Positions 16,771 through 29,163 of a stretch of DNA of 64,000 nt are shown piece after piece. A program made the position numbers and the translations under genes. The DNA is from Leisingera aquaemixtae (GTDB lineage: Bacteria; Pseudomonadota; Alphaproteobacteria; Rhodobacterales; Rhodobacteraceae): the NCBI RefSeq assembly GCF_019801145.1, contig NZ_JAHVJQ010000001.1:744001-808000 (forward strand). The letters are read 5' to 3'. Below the pieces are notes generated by a model. It was not told the origin of the DNA. It did not search any database and saw only the letters and a list, made by a program, of their open reading frames with translations. Every line of letters starts with the position of its first letter. Position 1 is the stretch's first letter.

Positions 16771-18114
16771 ATGAACGAGCATTACCGCGACATCCGCAAG
16801 ATTGACCCGACCCGCGGCGCCAGACTGGGCGACAACACCCCTAACGACAATAACCGGGTCGAGATCGGCCCGACCCAGCTGGCCTTTGCCGAATGGGCTG
16901 AGGCCGGGCTGCAACTGCCTGACCTGCAGGCGCTGCGCAGCTTCCGCTGGGAACGGCTGACACGTTTCATCAACGACCGCGGCTATGGCGGCCTCTTGGT
17001 GTTTGATCCCCTCAACATCCGCTATGCGACCGATTCCACCAACATGCAGCTATGGAACACCCACAACCCGTTCCGGGCGCTCCTGATCTGCGCCGACGGC
17101 TACATGGTGCTGTGGGATTACAAGCAGTCGCCGTTCCTCAGCGAGTTCAACCCGCTGGTGCGGGAGCAGCGCGCCGGTGCCGACCTGTTCTACTTCGACC
17201 GCGGCGACAAGATCGACGTGGCTGCCGACAAGTTTTCCAACGAGGTGCGCATCCTGCTGGAGGAGCACAGCGGCAGCAACAAGCGGCTGGCAGTGGACAA
17301 GGTGATGCTGCACGGGCTGCGCGCACTTGAGGCGCAGGGGCTGGAGATTTTCCCCGGCGAGGAGCTGACCGAGAAATGCCGCGCGGTGAAAGGCCCGGAC
17401 GAGATCCTGGCGATGCGCTGCGCCCATCACGCCTGCGAAACCGCGGTGGCGGCGATGGAGAAATACGCCCGCGAACAGGTGCCCGGCGGCAATATCTCTG
17501 AAGACGACGTCTGGGCAGTGCTGCACGCGGAGAACATCCGCCGCGGCGGTGAATGGATCGAAACCCGGCTCTTGGCCTCAGGACCGCGCACCAACCCGTG
17601 GTTCCAGGAATGCGGCCCCCGTATCATCCAGAACAACGAAATGATCAGCTTCGACACCGATCTGGTCGGCTCTTACGGGATCTGCATCGACATCTCCCGC
17701 AGCTGGTGGATTGGCGATGAAAAGCCGCGCCCCGATATGATCTATGCCATGCAGCACGGGCTGGAGCACATCCGGCACAACATGGAAATGCTGAGACCGG
17801 GCGTGAACATCCAGGAGCTGTCGCGCGGCTGCCATGTTCTGGACGACCAGTTCCAAAAGCAGAAATACGGCTGCATGATGCACGGCGTCGGCCTGTGCGA
17901 CGAGTGGCCGCTGGTTGCCTATCCGGACGCCATGGTCGAGGGCGCCTTCGACTATGAACTGGAGCCGGGCATGGTGCTCTGCGTCGAGGCGCTGGTTTCT
18001 CCGGAAGGCGGCGATTTCTCGATCAAGCTGGAGGACCAGGTGCTGATCACCGAGGACGGTTATGAGAACCTGACCAGCTATCCCTTTGACAAGGCGCTGC
18101 TGGGCGAGGCCTGA
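16771..18114 (+). CDS. dddP: DMSP lyase DddP (M24-fold)
   Basis: Cleaves the algal osmolyte dimethylsulfoniopropionate to acrylate and dimethyl sulfide. It is a metal-dependent lyase built on the M24 creatinase/aminopeptidase fold. The 447-residue length fits the family. All six metal ligands known from the Ruegeria enzyme are present at matching positions: Asp295 and Asp297 (SFDTDLVG), Asp307 (CIDIS), His371 (MHGVGLCDEWP), Glu406 (CVEALVS) and Glu421 (KLEDQVL). The N-terminal signature LGDNTPNDNNRVEIGP is also typical. Start chosen at 16771 with AAGGA upstream. No acrylate-handling genes (acuI/acuK) are adjacent, as is usual for dddP. Confidence 0.95.
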   Translation: MNEHYRDIRKIDPTRGARLGDNTPNDNNRVEIGPTQLAFAEWAEAGLQLPDLQALRSFRWERLTRFINDRGYGGLLVFDPLNIRYATDSTNMQLWNTHNPFRALLICADGYMVLWDYKQSPFLSEFNPLVREQRAGADLFYFDRGDKIDVAADKFSNEVRILLEEHSGSNKRLAVDKVMLHGLRALEAQGLEIFPGEELTEKCRAVKGPDEILAMRCAHHACETAVAAMEKYAREQVPGGNISEDDVWAVLHAENIRRGGEWIETRLLASGPRTNPWFQECGPRIIQNNEMISFDTDLVGSYGICIDISRSWWIGDEKPRPDMIYAMQHGLEHIRHNMEMLRPGVNIQELSRGCHVLDDQFQKQKYGCMMHGVGLCDEWPLVAYPDAMVEGAFDYELEPGMVLCVEALVSPEGGDFSIKLEDQVLITEDGYENLTSYPFDKALLGEA

Positions 18115-18123
18115 GCACTGCAG

Positions 18124-18150
18124 CCGGCCCCTTCCGCACGAAGGGGCCGG
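18124..18150. terminator. Strong hairpin between convergent dddP and NUDIX genes
   Basis: A perfect 11-base-pair stem CCGGCCCCTTC/GAAGGGGCCGG with a 5-base loop. It lacks a T run, so it may be a weak terminator or an mRNA 3' stabiliser. Confidence 0.6.
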
Positions 18151-18181
18151 GACGGCCTGCGGCGGCGCCGGGCGCTTCCGA

Positions 18182-18730
18182 TTAACAATGGAGCTTGAGG
18201 AACGGCGCCAGCTTGTCGCGCAGCACCAGCACGCCGGGCGAGTCGGTCACTTCCTCCAGCTGCTTCAGCGGAACCCAGGCCAGGGCGTGGGATTCATCGC
18301 TGGGGGCAATCTCCCGCGCCTCCGCCTGAAACAGGTAGCGCACGTCGTAATGCAAATGCGCGCAATCCCGGGCATTGGCCGGGATTTCGTGAATATCGAC
18401 ATCGAACACCTGCGCCGACAGCGGCCTGATCCGCTTGAGTCCGCTTTCCTCGTAAGCTTCCTTCAGCGCCGCAAACGGCACATCGGCAATGCCGTCGCAA
18501 TGGCCGCCCAGCTGGAACCAGCGATTGAGCTTCTTGTGATGGGTCAGCAGCACGCATTGCATGTCCGGTGACAGCACAAAGGCGGAGCCGGTGACATGGC
18601 CGGTTTCCGGGTTGCGGCCAAAGGCCTGCGGCTCCCCCGCGCAGAATTCCGTCAGGCGCTGCCACATGCCGCGGTCCCGCGCGGTTTGCGGGCTGTAACA
18701 TCCAATGCCTCTCAGGGCGCTGCTGCTCAT
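18182..18730 (-). CDS. NUDIX hydrolase
   Basis: A 182-residue cytoplasmic NUDIX-fold phosphohydrolase. The Nudix box reads GHCDGIADVPFAALKEAYEE followed by SGL. The K-E-A-x-E-E core that binds metal is intact, but the first conserved Glu of the box is replaced by Ala. It is preceded by SAFVLSPDMQCVLLTHHKKLNRWFQLGG, which resembles the loop of NTP or sugar-nucleotide hydrolases. The substrate cannot be told from sequence. Convergent with dddP. Confidence 0.85.
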   Translation of the reverse strand: MSSSALRGIGCYSPQTARDRGMWQRLTEFCAGEPQAFGRNPETGHVTGSAFVLSPDMQCVLLTHHKKLNRWFQLGGHCDGIADVPFAALKEAYEESGLKRIRPLSAQVFDVDIHEIPANARDCAHLHYDVRYLFQAEAREIAPSDESHALAWVPLKQLEEVTDSPGVLVLRDKLAPFLKLHC

Positions 18731-18825
18731 CTGCCTTCACCTTCCCGTTACGTTCCGGCCCGTTGCCTTGTTCAGGGCCAAATGAGCGCTCAATCTATGC
18801 GGAACACGCAACAAAGGCCACGCCC

Positions 18826-20058
18826 ATGCCCACGGAACGGATTTCCTTCACCGGCCACGCCGGAAACACCCTCGCTGCCCGCCTCGACCTGCCCGAGGGG
18901 CCGGTGCTGGCCACAGCGCTGTTTGCCCATTGCTTCACCTGCTCCAAGGACATTCCGGCAGCGCGGCGGATCGCCGGGCGGCTGGCGGCGATGGGAATAG
19001 CGGTCCTGCGGTTTGATTTCACCGGGCTAGGGCATTCCGAGGGGGAGTTCGAGAACACCACCTTCAGCTCCAACGTGGCGGACCTGATCAAGGCGGCGCA
19101 GTATCTCGCGGCGCGCAACATGGCGCCAGCACTGCTGATCGGCCATTCGCTGGGCGGTGCTGCGGTGCTGCGAGCCCGCGCGGGCATCCCGTCGGTCAAG
19201 GGGGTGGTGACGCTGGGGGCGCCGTTTGATCCGGGCCATGTCTCTCATCATTTCGATGCCGCCCTGCCGGAAATCGAGGCCAATGGCCGCGCCGAGGTGT
19301 GCCTGGGCGGCAGGCCGTTTGTGATCGGCAAGGAGTTTGTCGACGACATCCATGCCGAGGCGCTGGCGCCTGCGATTGCGGACCTGAAGGCGGCGCTGCT
19401 GGTGCTGCATGCGCCGCGCGATGAGACCGTGAGCATCGACAATGCCGCGTCGATCTTCACCGCCGCGAAACACCCCAAGAGCTTTGTCACCCTGGATGAC
19501 GCCGACCACCTGATCTCCCGCGCGGCAGACGCCGAGTACGCCGCCGAGGTCATCGCCGCCTGGGCCGGGCGCTATGTCAAAATGACCCCGCCCGCGCCGC
19601 CGCCCGGCGCGCCGGAAGGCATCCTGCGGGTGACGGAGGCGGATCCGTCGGGCTTTTTGCAGGACGTGCAGTCCGGCCCCTATCACCACGCATTTGCCGA
19701 TGAACCGCTGGCCTATGGCGGCACCAACCGCGGCATGTCTCCATACGGGTTTGTCGCCGCGGGTCTGGGCGCCTGCACCTCGATGACGCTCAGGATGTAT
19801 GCGCGCCGCAAGGGCTGGCCGCTGGAGGGGATCAGCGTCGATGTGAGCCACGACAAGGTGCATGCGCAGGACGCGCTGCCCTCGGGGCCTGCCAAGATCG
19901 ACCAGTTCACCCGGGTGGTGCGGCTCTGCGGCCCCTTGAGCGGGGAACAGCGCGCGCGGCTTCTGGAAATCGCCGACAAATGCCCGGTGCACCGGACGCT
20001 GGAAAGCGGCGCCAAGGTGGTGACCCGGCTGGAGACAACGGAGCACGCCGAGGCCTGA
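18826..20058 (+). CDS. Alpha/beta hydrolase fused to an OsmC-like domain
   Basis: A 410-residue two-domain protein. Residues 1-255 are a serine alpha/beta hydrolase with nucleophile Ser108 in IGHSLGG, probable acid Asp199 and His228 (DADHLI). Residues 265-405 are an OsmC/Ohr-like domain with the two redox cysteines, Cys317 (LGACTSM) and Cys386 (DKCPVHR), and the usual GMSPYGFVAAGLGA helix. Ohr/OsmC proteins reduce organic hydroperoxides, so the fusion may hydrolyse and reduce peroxidised esters; that role is inference. The fusion recurs in proteobacteria. Start at 18826 with AAAGG upstream. Confidence 0.9.
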   Translation: MPTERISFTGHAGNTLAARLDLPEGPVLATALFAHCFTCSKDIPAARRIAGRLAAMGIAVLRFDFTGLGHSEGEFENTTFSSNVADLIKAAQYLAARNMAPALLIGHSLGGAAVLRARAGIPSVKGVVTLGAPFDPGHVSHHFDAALPEIEANGRAEVCLGGRPFVIGKEFVDDIHAEALAPAIADLKAALLVLHAPRDETVSIDNAASIFTAAKHPKSFVTLDDADHLISRAADAEYAAEVIAAWAGRYVKMTPPAPPPGAPEGILRVTEADPSGFLQDVQSGPYHHAFADEPLAYGGTNRGMSPYGFVAAGLGACTSMTLRMYARRKGWPLEGISVDVSHDKVHAQDALPSGPAKIDQFTRVVRLCGPLSGEQRARLLEIADKCPVHRTLESGAKVVTRLETTEHAEA

Positions 20059-20128
20059 CACCCCGCTAAAACCGGCAGTGCTCCCGCGCTCGGACAGTGC
20101 AGTCGTGAGAACCCGACTGCTGCGGAAT

Positions 20129-20142
20129 TTGCGCCACATCAA
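20129..20142. promoter_or_regulatory. Candidate Crp/Fnr-family box upstream of the DUF6455 gene
   Basis: TTGCG-CCAC-ATCAA: the right half is the exact FNR half-site and the left half differs by two bases from TTGAT. It lies 69 bases upstream of the start codon, a position from which it could activate transcription under low oxygen. Found by eye, not scored with a matrix. Confidence 0.45.
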
Positions 20143-20210
20143 AGTCCCGCCACACAATCCCGATCATGCTGTGTCCACGCCCGGCCGCCGCCGGGCATGG
20201 GAGGAGAGAC

Positions 20211-20468
20211 ATGGGACTTTTCGCAAAACTCGGGCGTAGCAGCGATCTGGTGCAGGGCATGGCCAGCCGTCTGGGCATCGATTATGGCGGCATCGTCGCC
20301 GCGGACCCGCAGGCGCAGGGCCAGAAATACATGCGCGCGGTCCTGCGCTGCAGCACCTGCCGCAATCAGGACGGTTGCAGTGAATTGCAGCAAGAGGTGA
20401 CCGAGCTGGCCGAGGCGCCATCCTACTGCCGCAACGCGCAGTTGCTGGCGCATATGCGGGAGAGCTGA
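20211..20468 (+). CDS. DUF6455 family protein, cysteine-containing
   Basis: An 85-residue protein of a small Rhodobacteraceae family. A strong GAGGAGA ribosome binding site precedes the start. The first part (MGLFAKLGRSSDLVQGMASRLGI) looks helical. The second half has a Cys pattern, C-x2-C-x5-C (CSTCRNQDGC) followed by a fourth Cys in PSYCRN, which could bind a metal or iron-sulfur cluster. Ligand and function are unknown. The candidate Crp/Fnr box upstream hints at redox or oxygen control. Confidence 0.75.
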   Translation: MGLFAKLGRSSDLVQGMASRLGIDYGGIVAADPQAQGQKYMRAVLRCSTCRNQDGCSELQQEVTELAEAPSYCRNAQLLAHMRES

Positions 20469-20541
20469 CCGCCGCCTTCCCCGGTGTCTGCGTCCGCTGC
20501 AAGTCAAACCGGCTTGCGGCGCACAGGGCTTTTACGGCTGC

Positions 20542-20889
20542 TCACTCTTCCGTCTCAGCGTAACGCCCCGTGGTGGCCTCGCCGCTCTCACCGACAAACC
20601 GCAGGGCCTCGCCGTCGCTTTCCAGCGTGTAACAGGCCCACAGGTCCGAAGGCGGCCAGGCGGAGCAGTATTTGCCGTCCCGCACATCCCAGTAGCCCCA
20701 GCTGTCATGGCCCGCATTATAGAGCGTCCGGCCCGAGGCGCGGAACTCCTGCCAGGCGCCGCTGGTGTAGACCAGCCGCTTACCCTCCAAAGCCGCCCGC
20801 ACTTTTTCGCCGCTCAAGCTGCGCCATTCGCCGCCCCAAACCGGCGAAACCACACATGATAACGCAATCATCAGGGCAATCTGCCTCAT
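20542..20889 (-). CDS. Exported hypothetical protein
   Basis: I do not recognise the function. The start at 20889 gives 115 residues with a clear signal peptide (MRQIALMIALSCVVSPVWG). The mature part is small and rich in aromatics, with a tryptophan/cysteine cluster: DSWGYWDV, KYCSAWPPS, LWACYTLE. Two cysteines about 11 residues apart suggest a periplasmic disulfide. The layout (strand-rich, SLSGEKVRAALEGKRLVY ...) recurs in small Rhodobacteraceae exported proteins. Divergent from purB, with 86 bases between starts. Confidence 0.6.
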   Translation of the reverse strand: MRQIALMIALSCVVSPVWGGEWRSLSGEKVRAALEGKRLVYTSGAWQEFRASGRTLYNAGHDSWGYWDVRDGKYCSAWPPSDLWACYTLESDGEALRFVGESGEATTGRYAETEE

Positions 20890-20975
20890 CCCTGCCTCCC
20901 AGCCTTGCTGTCCTGCCTTTGCTGATCTAAGAGGCCGGGCATCTGCTGCGCAATCACATAAAGGTGCCTTCGCCC

Positions 20976-22280
<1,305 letters not shown>

Positions 22281-22302
22281 GCCGGCCTTAGTATGAAGCA
22301 AA

Positions 22303-22335
22303 CGACGCCCCGCCCTCCGGCGGGGCGTTTTCTTT
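22303..22335 (+). terminator. Terminator of purB
   Basis: The stem ACGCCCCGCC/GGCGGGGCGT (22305-22328) has a 4-base loop and is followed by TTTTCTTTT. Confidence 0.94.
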
Positions 22336-22429
22336 TCCGCCGGGCAAACGCCTTTGTGAACAAAAATACAGACCCAAGCCCTGGTTCGAAGGATAGAATA
22401 GGCCAAACATTGCATTTGGAGTTCTTGAG

Positions 22430-22963
22430 ATGCGTATTCTTGCCTTGGCCGCCGCGCTGTCCCTGCCGGTGACGGGATTTGCCGCAAGCGGCAATGACTG
22501 GAACCCGCCGAAACCCACCGAGACCACCAAGATCTGCAAGGGAAAGCGGGTTTGGGACGATGACAAGAAACGCTGCGTCCGGCCCCGGAAGTCCTCCCTG
22601 AACCAGCAGGGGCTGCTGGAGGCGGCGCGGGAGCTGGCCTATGCCGGGCGGCAGCAGGATGCGCAAGCGGTGCTGAGCGCGATTGCCGATCAGAAGGACA
22701 CCATGGTGCTGACCTACTGGGGTTTCACCCACCGCAGGCTGGGCAATCAGGAGCTGGCCCAGAGTTTTTACGATCAGGCGCTTGTGCAGGATCCGGACAA
22801 TGTCCTGGCCCGCTCCTACATGGGCCAAGCCTTTGTGGAACAGGGAAAATACGGCGCAGCCAAGGCGCAATTGAAAGAGATCAAGGCACGCGGCGGCGCT
22901 GGCAGCTGGGCCGAGGCCTCGCTGCGCAGCGCGCTGAGAACAGGCAAGACCTACGACCACTAG
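22430..22963 (+). CDS. Exported TPR protein
   Basis: A 177-residue protein with a signal peptide (MRILALAAALSLPVTGFAA). A short cysteine pair (KICKGKRVWDDDKKRCVRP) follows at about residues 36-48, and then at least two tetratricopeptide-like helical hairpins (AARELAYAGRQQDAQAVL; YWGFTHRRLGNQELAQSFYDQAL; ARSYMGQAFVEQGKYGAAK). TPRs mediate protein contacts, so a periplasmic scaffold or assembly role is likely. The partner is unknown. Confidence 0.75.
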   Translation: MRILALAAALSLPVTGFAASGNDWNPPKPTETTKICKGKRVWDDDKKRCVRPRKSSLNQQGLLEAARELAYAGRQQDAQAVLSAIADQKDTMVLTYWGFTHRRLGNQELAQSFYDQALVQDPDNVLARSYMGQAFVEQGKYGAAKAQLKEIKARGGAGSWAEASLRSALRTGKTYDH

Positions 22964-23038
22964 GCTTCAGGCTTTCTTTACGGCTTGCCGCGTAATCTGC
23001 CCCCGACGATTGAGAAGAATCTTTTCTAGGGTGCGAGA

Positions 23039-24211
23039 ATGCCTCAAGACGATATGCTGGCGCTTCCGATGGATTTGGGCGGGGGCGGAATGGGCGGAAT
23101 GGATATGGGCGATTTCGCCGCTCCGGCACCGTTGGGCGGCCTGGATGCTGGCGGCCTCGGCGGCGGAATGGGCGGCGGCGCGGCGGCAGCACCGGCCGCG
23201 GCCTCCGGCCTCAGCGGCAAGGCCAAGGCGGCCATCATCGTCCGGCTGCTGCTGAATGAAGGCGCCGAAATTCCTCTTGAAGAACTGCCGGATGACCTGC
23301 AGCTGGAACTGACCCAGCAGATGGGCCGGATGAGCATTGTCGATCGTGCCACGCTCAATGCGGTGGCGGGCGAATTCGCCGATATGCTGGACAATGTCGG
23401 CCTGCATTTCCCCAACGGCCTGGCCGGGGCGCTGAGCGCGATGGAAGGTAAGATCAGCCGCTACACCCACAACCGCCTGCGCAAGGAAGCCGGCGTGCGC
23501 CAGTTCGGCGACCCTTGGGAACGGCTGAAGCAGCTGCCGCCGGAAGACCTGGCGCAGCTGGCCGAGGCGGAAAGCACCGAGGTGGCCGCGGTGCTGCTGT
23601 CCAAGCTCGACACCGCCAAGGCTGCGCAGATGCTGATCCATCTTCCCGGCCCGGTTGCCCGCCGCATCACCTATGCCGTCAGCCAGACCGCCAATGTCAC
23701 GCCGGACACGGTCGACCGCATCGGCCTGTCGCTGGCCGCCCAGGTGGAGGCACGGCCCGATCTTGCGTTCGATCAGACCCCGGGCCAGCGGCTTGGCGGC
23801 ATCCTGACCGAAGCCGCTGCGGCCAAGCGCGACGAGGTGCTGACCGCGCTGGACGAACAGGACGAGGAATTTGCCATCAAGGTGCGCAAGGCGATCTTCA
23901 CCTATGCGCTGATCGGCGAACGGATGAAGCCGCTGGATGTGCCCAAGCTGATGAAGGTGCTGTCGCAGGCCGATCTGGTTACGGCCATGGCCTTTGCCAC
24001 CGACGAGGAGGACGTTGCAACCAGCGAATTCCTGCTCAAGAACATGTCCAGCCGGATGGCCGACAACATCCGCGACGAAGTGGCCGAGCGCGGCAAGGTC
24101 AAGCGCAGCGACGGCGAAACCGCCTTTGGCCTAGTGATTTCCGCCATGCGCGACCTGGTGGCAACCGGCGAGATCGAGCTGAAATCCGAAGAAGAGGACG
24201 AAGACAGCTGA
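23039..24211 (+). CDS. fliG: Flagellar motor switch protein FliG homologue
   Basis: FliG forms the rotor ring that couples the MS ring to the stator and switch. The 390-residue protein has an unusual Gly/Met/Ala-rich N-terminal extension (residues 10-55). The FliG N domain follows (GKAKAAIIVRLLLNEG ...), then the middle domain (ESTEVAAVLLSKLDTAKAAQML, compare the EHPQTxA motif) and the torque-generating C domain (FLLKNMSSRMADNIRDEVAE, then RSDGETAFG and VATGEIEL). No other flagellar gene lies in the window, so it is separated from the main cluster. Confidence 0.85.
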   Translation: MPQDDMLALPMDLGGGGMGGMDMGDFAAPAPLGGLDAGGLGGGMGGGAAAAPAAASGLSGKAKAAIIVRLLLNEGAEIPLEELPDDLQLELTQQMGRMSIVDRATLNAVAGEFADMLDNVGLHFPNGLAGALSAMEGKISRYTHNRLRKEAGVRQFGDPWERLKQLPPEDLAQLAEAESTEVAAVLLSKLDTAKAAQMLIHLPGPVARRITYAVSQTANVTPDTVDRIGLSLAAQVEARPDLAFDQTPGQRLGGILTEAAAAKRDEVLTALDEQDEEFAIKVRKAIFTYALIGERMKPLDVPKLMKVLSQADLVTAMAFATDEEDVATSEFLLKNMSSRMADNIRDEVAERGKVKRSDGETAFGLVISAMRDLVATGEIELKSEEEDEDS

Positions 24212-24359
24212 GCCCCGGCGCGCCCGGCTCCATCCGCCGCGCAGCATTGCGGCGGCAGACAGCTGCAGGCGCCGCCGCAGAGCTGCTTGTGCCTGCTGCC
24301 GCCGCTGCGTATGATGCAGACTTCCGGGCGCATTTCTGCGCCGCAGCTATCCAGACGCC

Positions 24360-25298
24360 ATGCCCGCAGATCCTTCCGAGCTCTCCGCCCTGAGCCATGC
24401 CAGATACTTTGGCAGCAACCTGTTTCTGCGCGGTCTGCTGCTGGCGGCCGGGCTGGTTCCCTACCGTCTGCGGGTCCCGATGATGGGCCGGCTGGTCACT
24501 GCCATGGGGCGTCTGGCGGGGTTCGACAAGCGGGTCCGCGACAACCTCAAGCTGGTCAGCCCGGAGCTGTCGGACCTGGACCCGAGCGCGCTGTACCGGG
24601 ACGTCAGCGACAATGCGGGGCGGATGATCGCGGAAATCTACGCAGGCAAGCCGTTTCATGACCGCGCCAAGGCAGCGCCGATCACCGGCCCCGGCCTGCA
24701 GGCCCTGGAGGACGCCCGCGCGGCAGGCCGCCCGGTGCTGCTGGCCACCGCGCATTTCGGCAATTACGACGCTGCCCGGGCCGCCCTGGTGGCGCGCGGA
24801 CACGAAATGGGGGCGCTTTACCGGCGCATGGCGAACCCCTATTTCAATGAGCATTATGTCGAGGCTATCAAGAAGAACGGCGAGCCGATGTTCGAACAGG
24901 GCAAGCGCGGCATGGTGGAGCTGGTCCGGCATCTGAAGAAGGGCGGCATTGCCGCCATCGTCACCGATCTGCACGCCCAGGGCGGAAAGCCGATCGACTT
25001 TTTCGGCAAGCCTGCGGTGACCTCAACCGTGCCGGCCGAACTGGCGCTGAAATTCGGCGCCGCGCTGATCCCGGTCTATGCGGTCCGCCAGGACAACGGT
25101 CTGGACTTCGAAATCATCATGAACGCAGAGATCGCGCCCTCCGATCCGCTGACGATGACCAAGGCGCTGAGCGCGGATCTGGAATCGATTGTGCGCAAGC
25201 ATGCCGGGCAGTGGTTCTGGATTCACCGCCGTTGGAAATTCCGCAAGCGCAAGTCCAAATCCGGCCAGCGGGCGAAGCAGGCCTCCGATACGGCCTGA
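24360..25298 (+). CDS. Lipid A-type acyltransferase (LpxL/HtrB family)
   Basis: A 312-residue inner-membrane acyltransferase of the lauroyl/myristoyl type, which adds secondary acyl chains to lipid A or a related lipid. The catalytic HxxxxD reads His132-Phe-Gly-Asn-Tyr-Asp137 (TAHFGNYDAA). Further family blocks are LYRRMANPYFNE, GGIAAIVTDLHAQGGKPIDFFG and WFWIHRRWKFRK near the end. An N-terminal hydrophobic helix (LFLRGLLLAAGLVPY) anchors it. The C-terminus is very basic. Which acyl chain it transfers cannot be read from the sequence. Confidence 0.9.
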   Translation: MPADPSELSALSHARYFGSNLFLRGLLLAAGLVPYRLRVPMMGRLVTAMGRLAGFDKRVRDNLKLVSPELSDLDPSALYRDVSDNAGRMIAEIYAGKPFHDRAKAAPITGPGLQALEDARAAGRPVLLATAHFGNYDAARAALVARGHEMGALYRRMANPYFNEHYVEAIKKNGEPMFEQGKRGMVELVRHLKKGGIAAIVTDLHAQGGKPIDFFGKPAVTSTVPAELALKFGAALIPVYAVRQDNGLDFEIIMNAEIAPSDPLTMTKALSADLESIVRKHAGQWFWIHRRWKFRKRKSKSGQRAKQASDTA

Positions 25299-25301
25299 CG
25301 G

Positions 25302-26003
25302 TCAGTCCACGCGCGCGGCCGCAACAATGCGGCCAAAGGGGGCAGCCTGAACCAGCACTGCCGCGGGCAGGCCGCCGGGTGCGGGAACCAACACTTCCAG
25401 CTCCTGCGTGCCGTCCCATTCGGCCGCAACTTTCCAGTCCTCGACCACATTGGCGTAGGTGAACGTCCTGCCGGCCAATTCGCCACGGGTGATGCTGACG
25501 GTGCGTTCCGGAGTAAAGCGCACCAGTTGCACCAGCAGCTTGCCTGCAGGCATCTGCCCGCGCGCCTGCAGCCGGATCTGCAGCTCTTCCCCCTGGCGGC
25601 TGACCATCAGCGCCACCGGACGCGGCTGTTTGCTGTGCTTGCCGATGGCCTCTTCCACCTGGACCGCATCGGCACCCACCACATCCTCCTGCCCCATGAT
25701 GATCATCTGCGGCGTATAGATCATCCGGCGGCCGCCCGCATGGGCATATCCCTTTTGCCGCTTGGCGTGGGCGGGCCTGGCGAATTTGTCTTTCCAGCCG
25801 ATGTAATCCCAGTAGTCCACATGCAGCGCCAGCGGCAGCACATCCGGGCGCGCGGCCAGTTCGTGCAGCAGCGCGTCGGCTGGCGGGCAGGACGAACACC
25901 CCTGCGAGGTGTAGAGCTCGACCACCACCGGCTCTGCTGCGGATTGGCCGTATACCGGCAGGGCCAGGGCCGCGACGGCCGCAATCGACGCCAGGAATCT
26001 CAT
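25302..26003 (-). CDS. DUF1223 exported thioredoxin-fold protein
   Basis: A 233-residue precursor with a signal peptide (MRFLASIAAVAALALPVYG). The mature start VVVELYTSQGCSSCPPAD has a CxxC pair (Cys36, Cys39) typical of DUF1223, followed by LALHVDYWDYIGWKDKFA and TPQMIIMGQ. The thioredoxin-like fold suggests a periplasmic redox protein, but no reaction is established for the family. It is transcribed away from acnA. Confidence 0.88.
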   Translation of the reverse strand: MRFLASIAAVAALALPVYGQSAAEPVVVELYTSQGCSSCPPADALLHELAARPDVLPLALHVDYWDYIGWKDKFARPAHAKRQKGYAHAGGRRMIYTPQMIIMGQEDVVGADAVQVEEAIGKHSKQPRPVALMVSRQGEELQIRLQARGQMPAGKLLVQLVRFTPERTVSITRGELAGRTFTYANVVEDWKVAAEWDGTQELEVLVPAPGGLPAAVLVQAAPFGRIVAAARVD

Positions 26004-26226
26004 GAATCGCCTTCTTTGTTGCTAGGCATTAGGTCTAAAGGAAGTGCCCCGGAATTGGCCAATCAATCATTTTTGAGAGCTGTTGCAGGCACTGGCTGCG
26101 AAAAAATGTGTACAATCGCATACAAAAGTGGCCCCTGCGGCGTTTGGGCTATTGAATGCTCTATCTTCCTCATGCATTTAGCAGGCAGCGAATTCCCCGG
26201 TTTCAAATTCTTGAGGGAGGCCAACC

Positions 26227-28914
<2,688 letters not shown>

Positions 28915-28936
28915 GGCCTGCCAGACCGAAGCTTTT

Positions 28937-28969
28937 GAACATGCACCCTGCGGGGTGCATGTTTTTTTG
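28937..28969 (+). terminator. Terminator of acnA
   Basis: A perfect ACATGCACCC/GGGTGCATGT stem with a 4-base loop is followed by seven T. Confidence 0.95.
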
Positions 28970-29163
28970 TGTCCTGAACTTTCCCGAAGCCGTCCGGGGC
29001 CGTCGACAGCAGTCTTGCCCAACGCCCGTATCCTGGATACAATTTAAACGCGTAATCAGCGGCGCCTTTACCGGCTGTACGGCCCAAACTGCTTGTGCAA
29101 ATGTGCTTCTCAAATACACCTTATAAACGCTGCGAAACCCATTGAAAGGCTGGACGCCCAAGC

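Noticed and set aside
26004-26226. Possible regulatory RNA or riboswitch upstream of acnA
   Set aside because: Only a short TACAATCGCATACAA near-repeat is visible; no stable stems that match a known aptamer.
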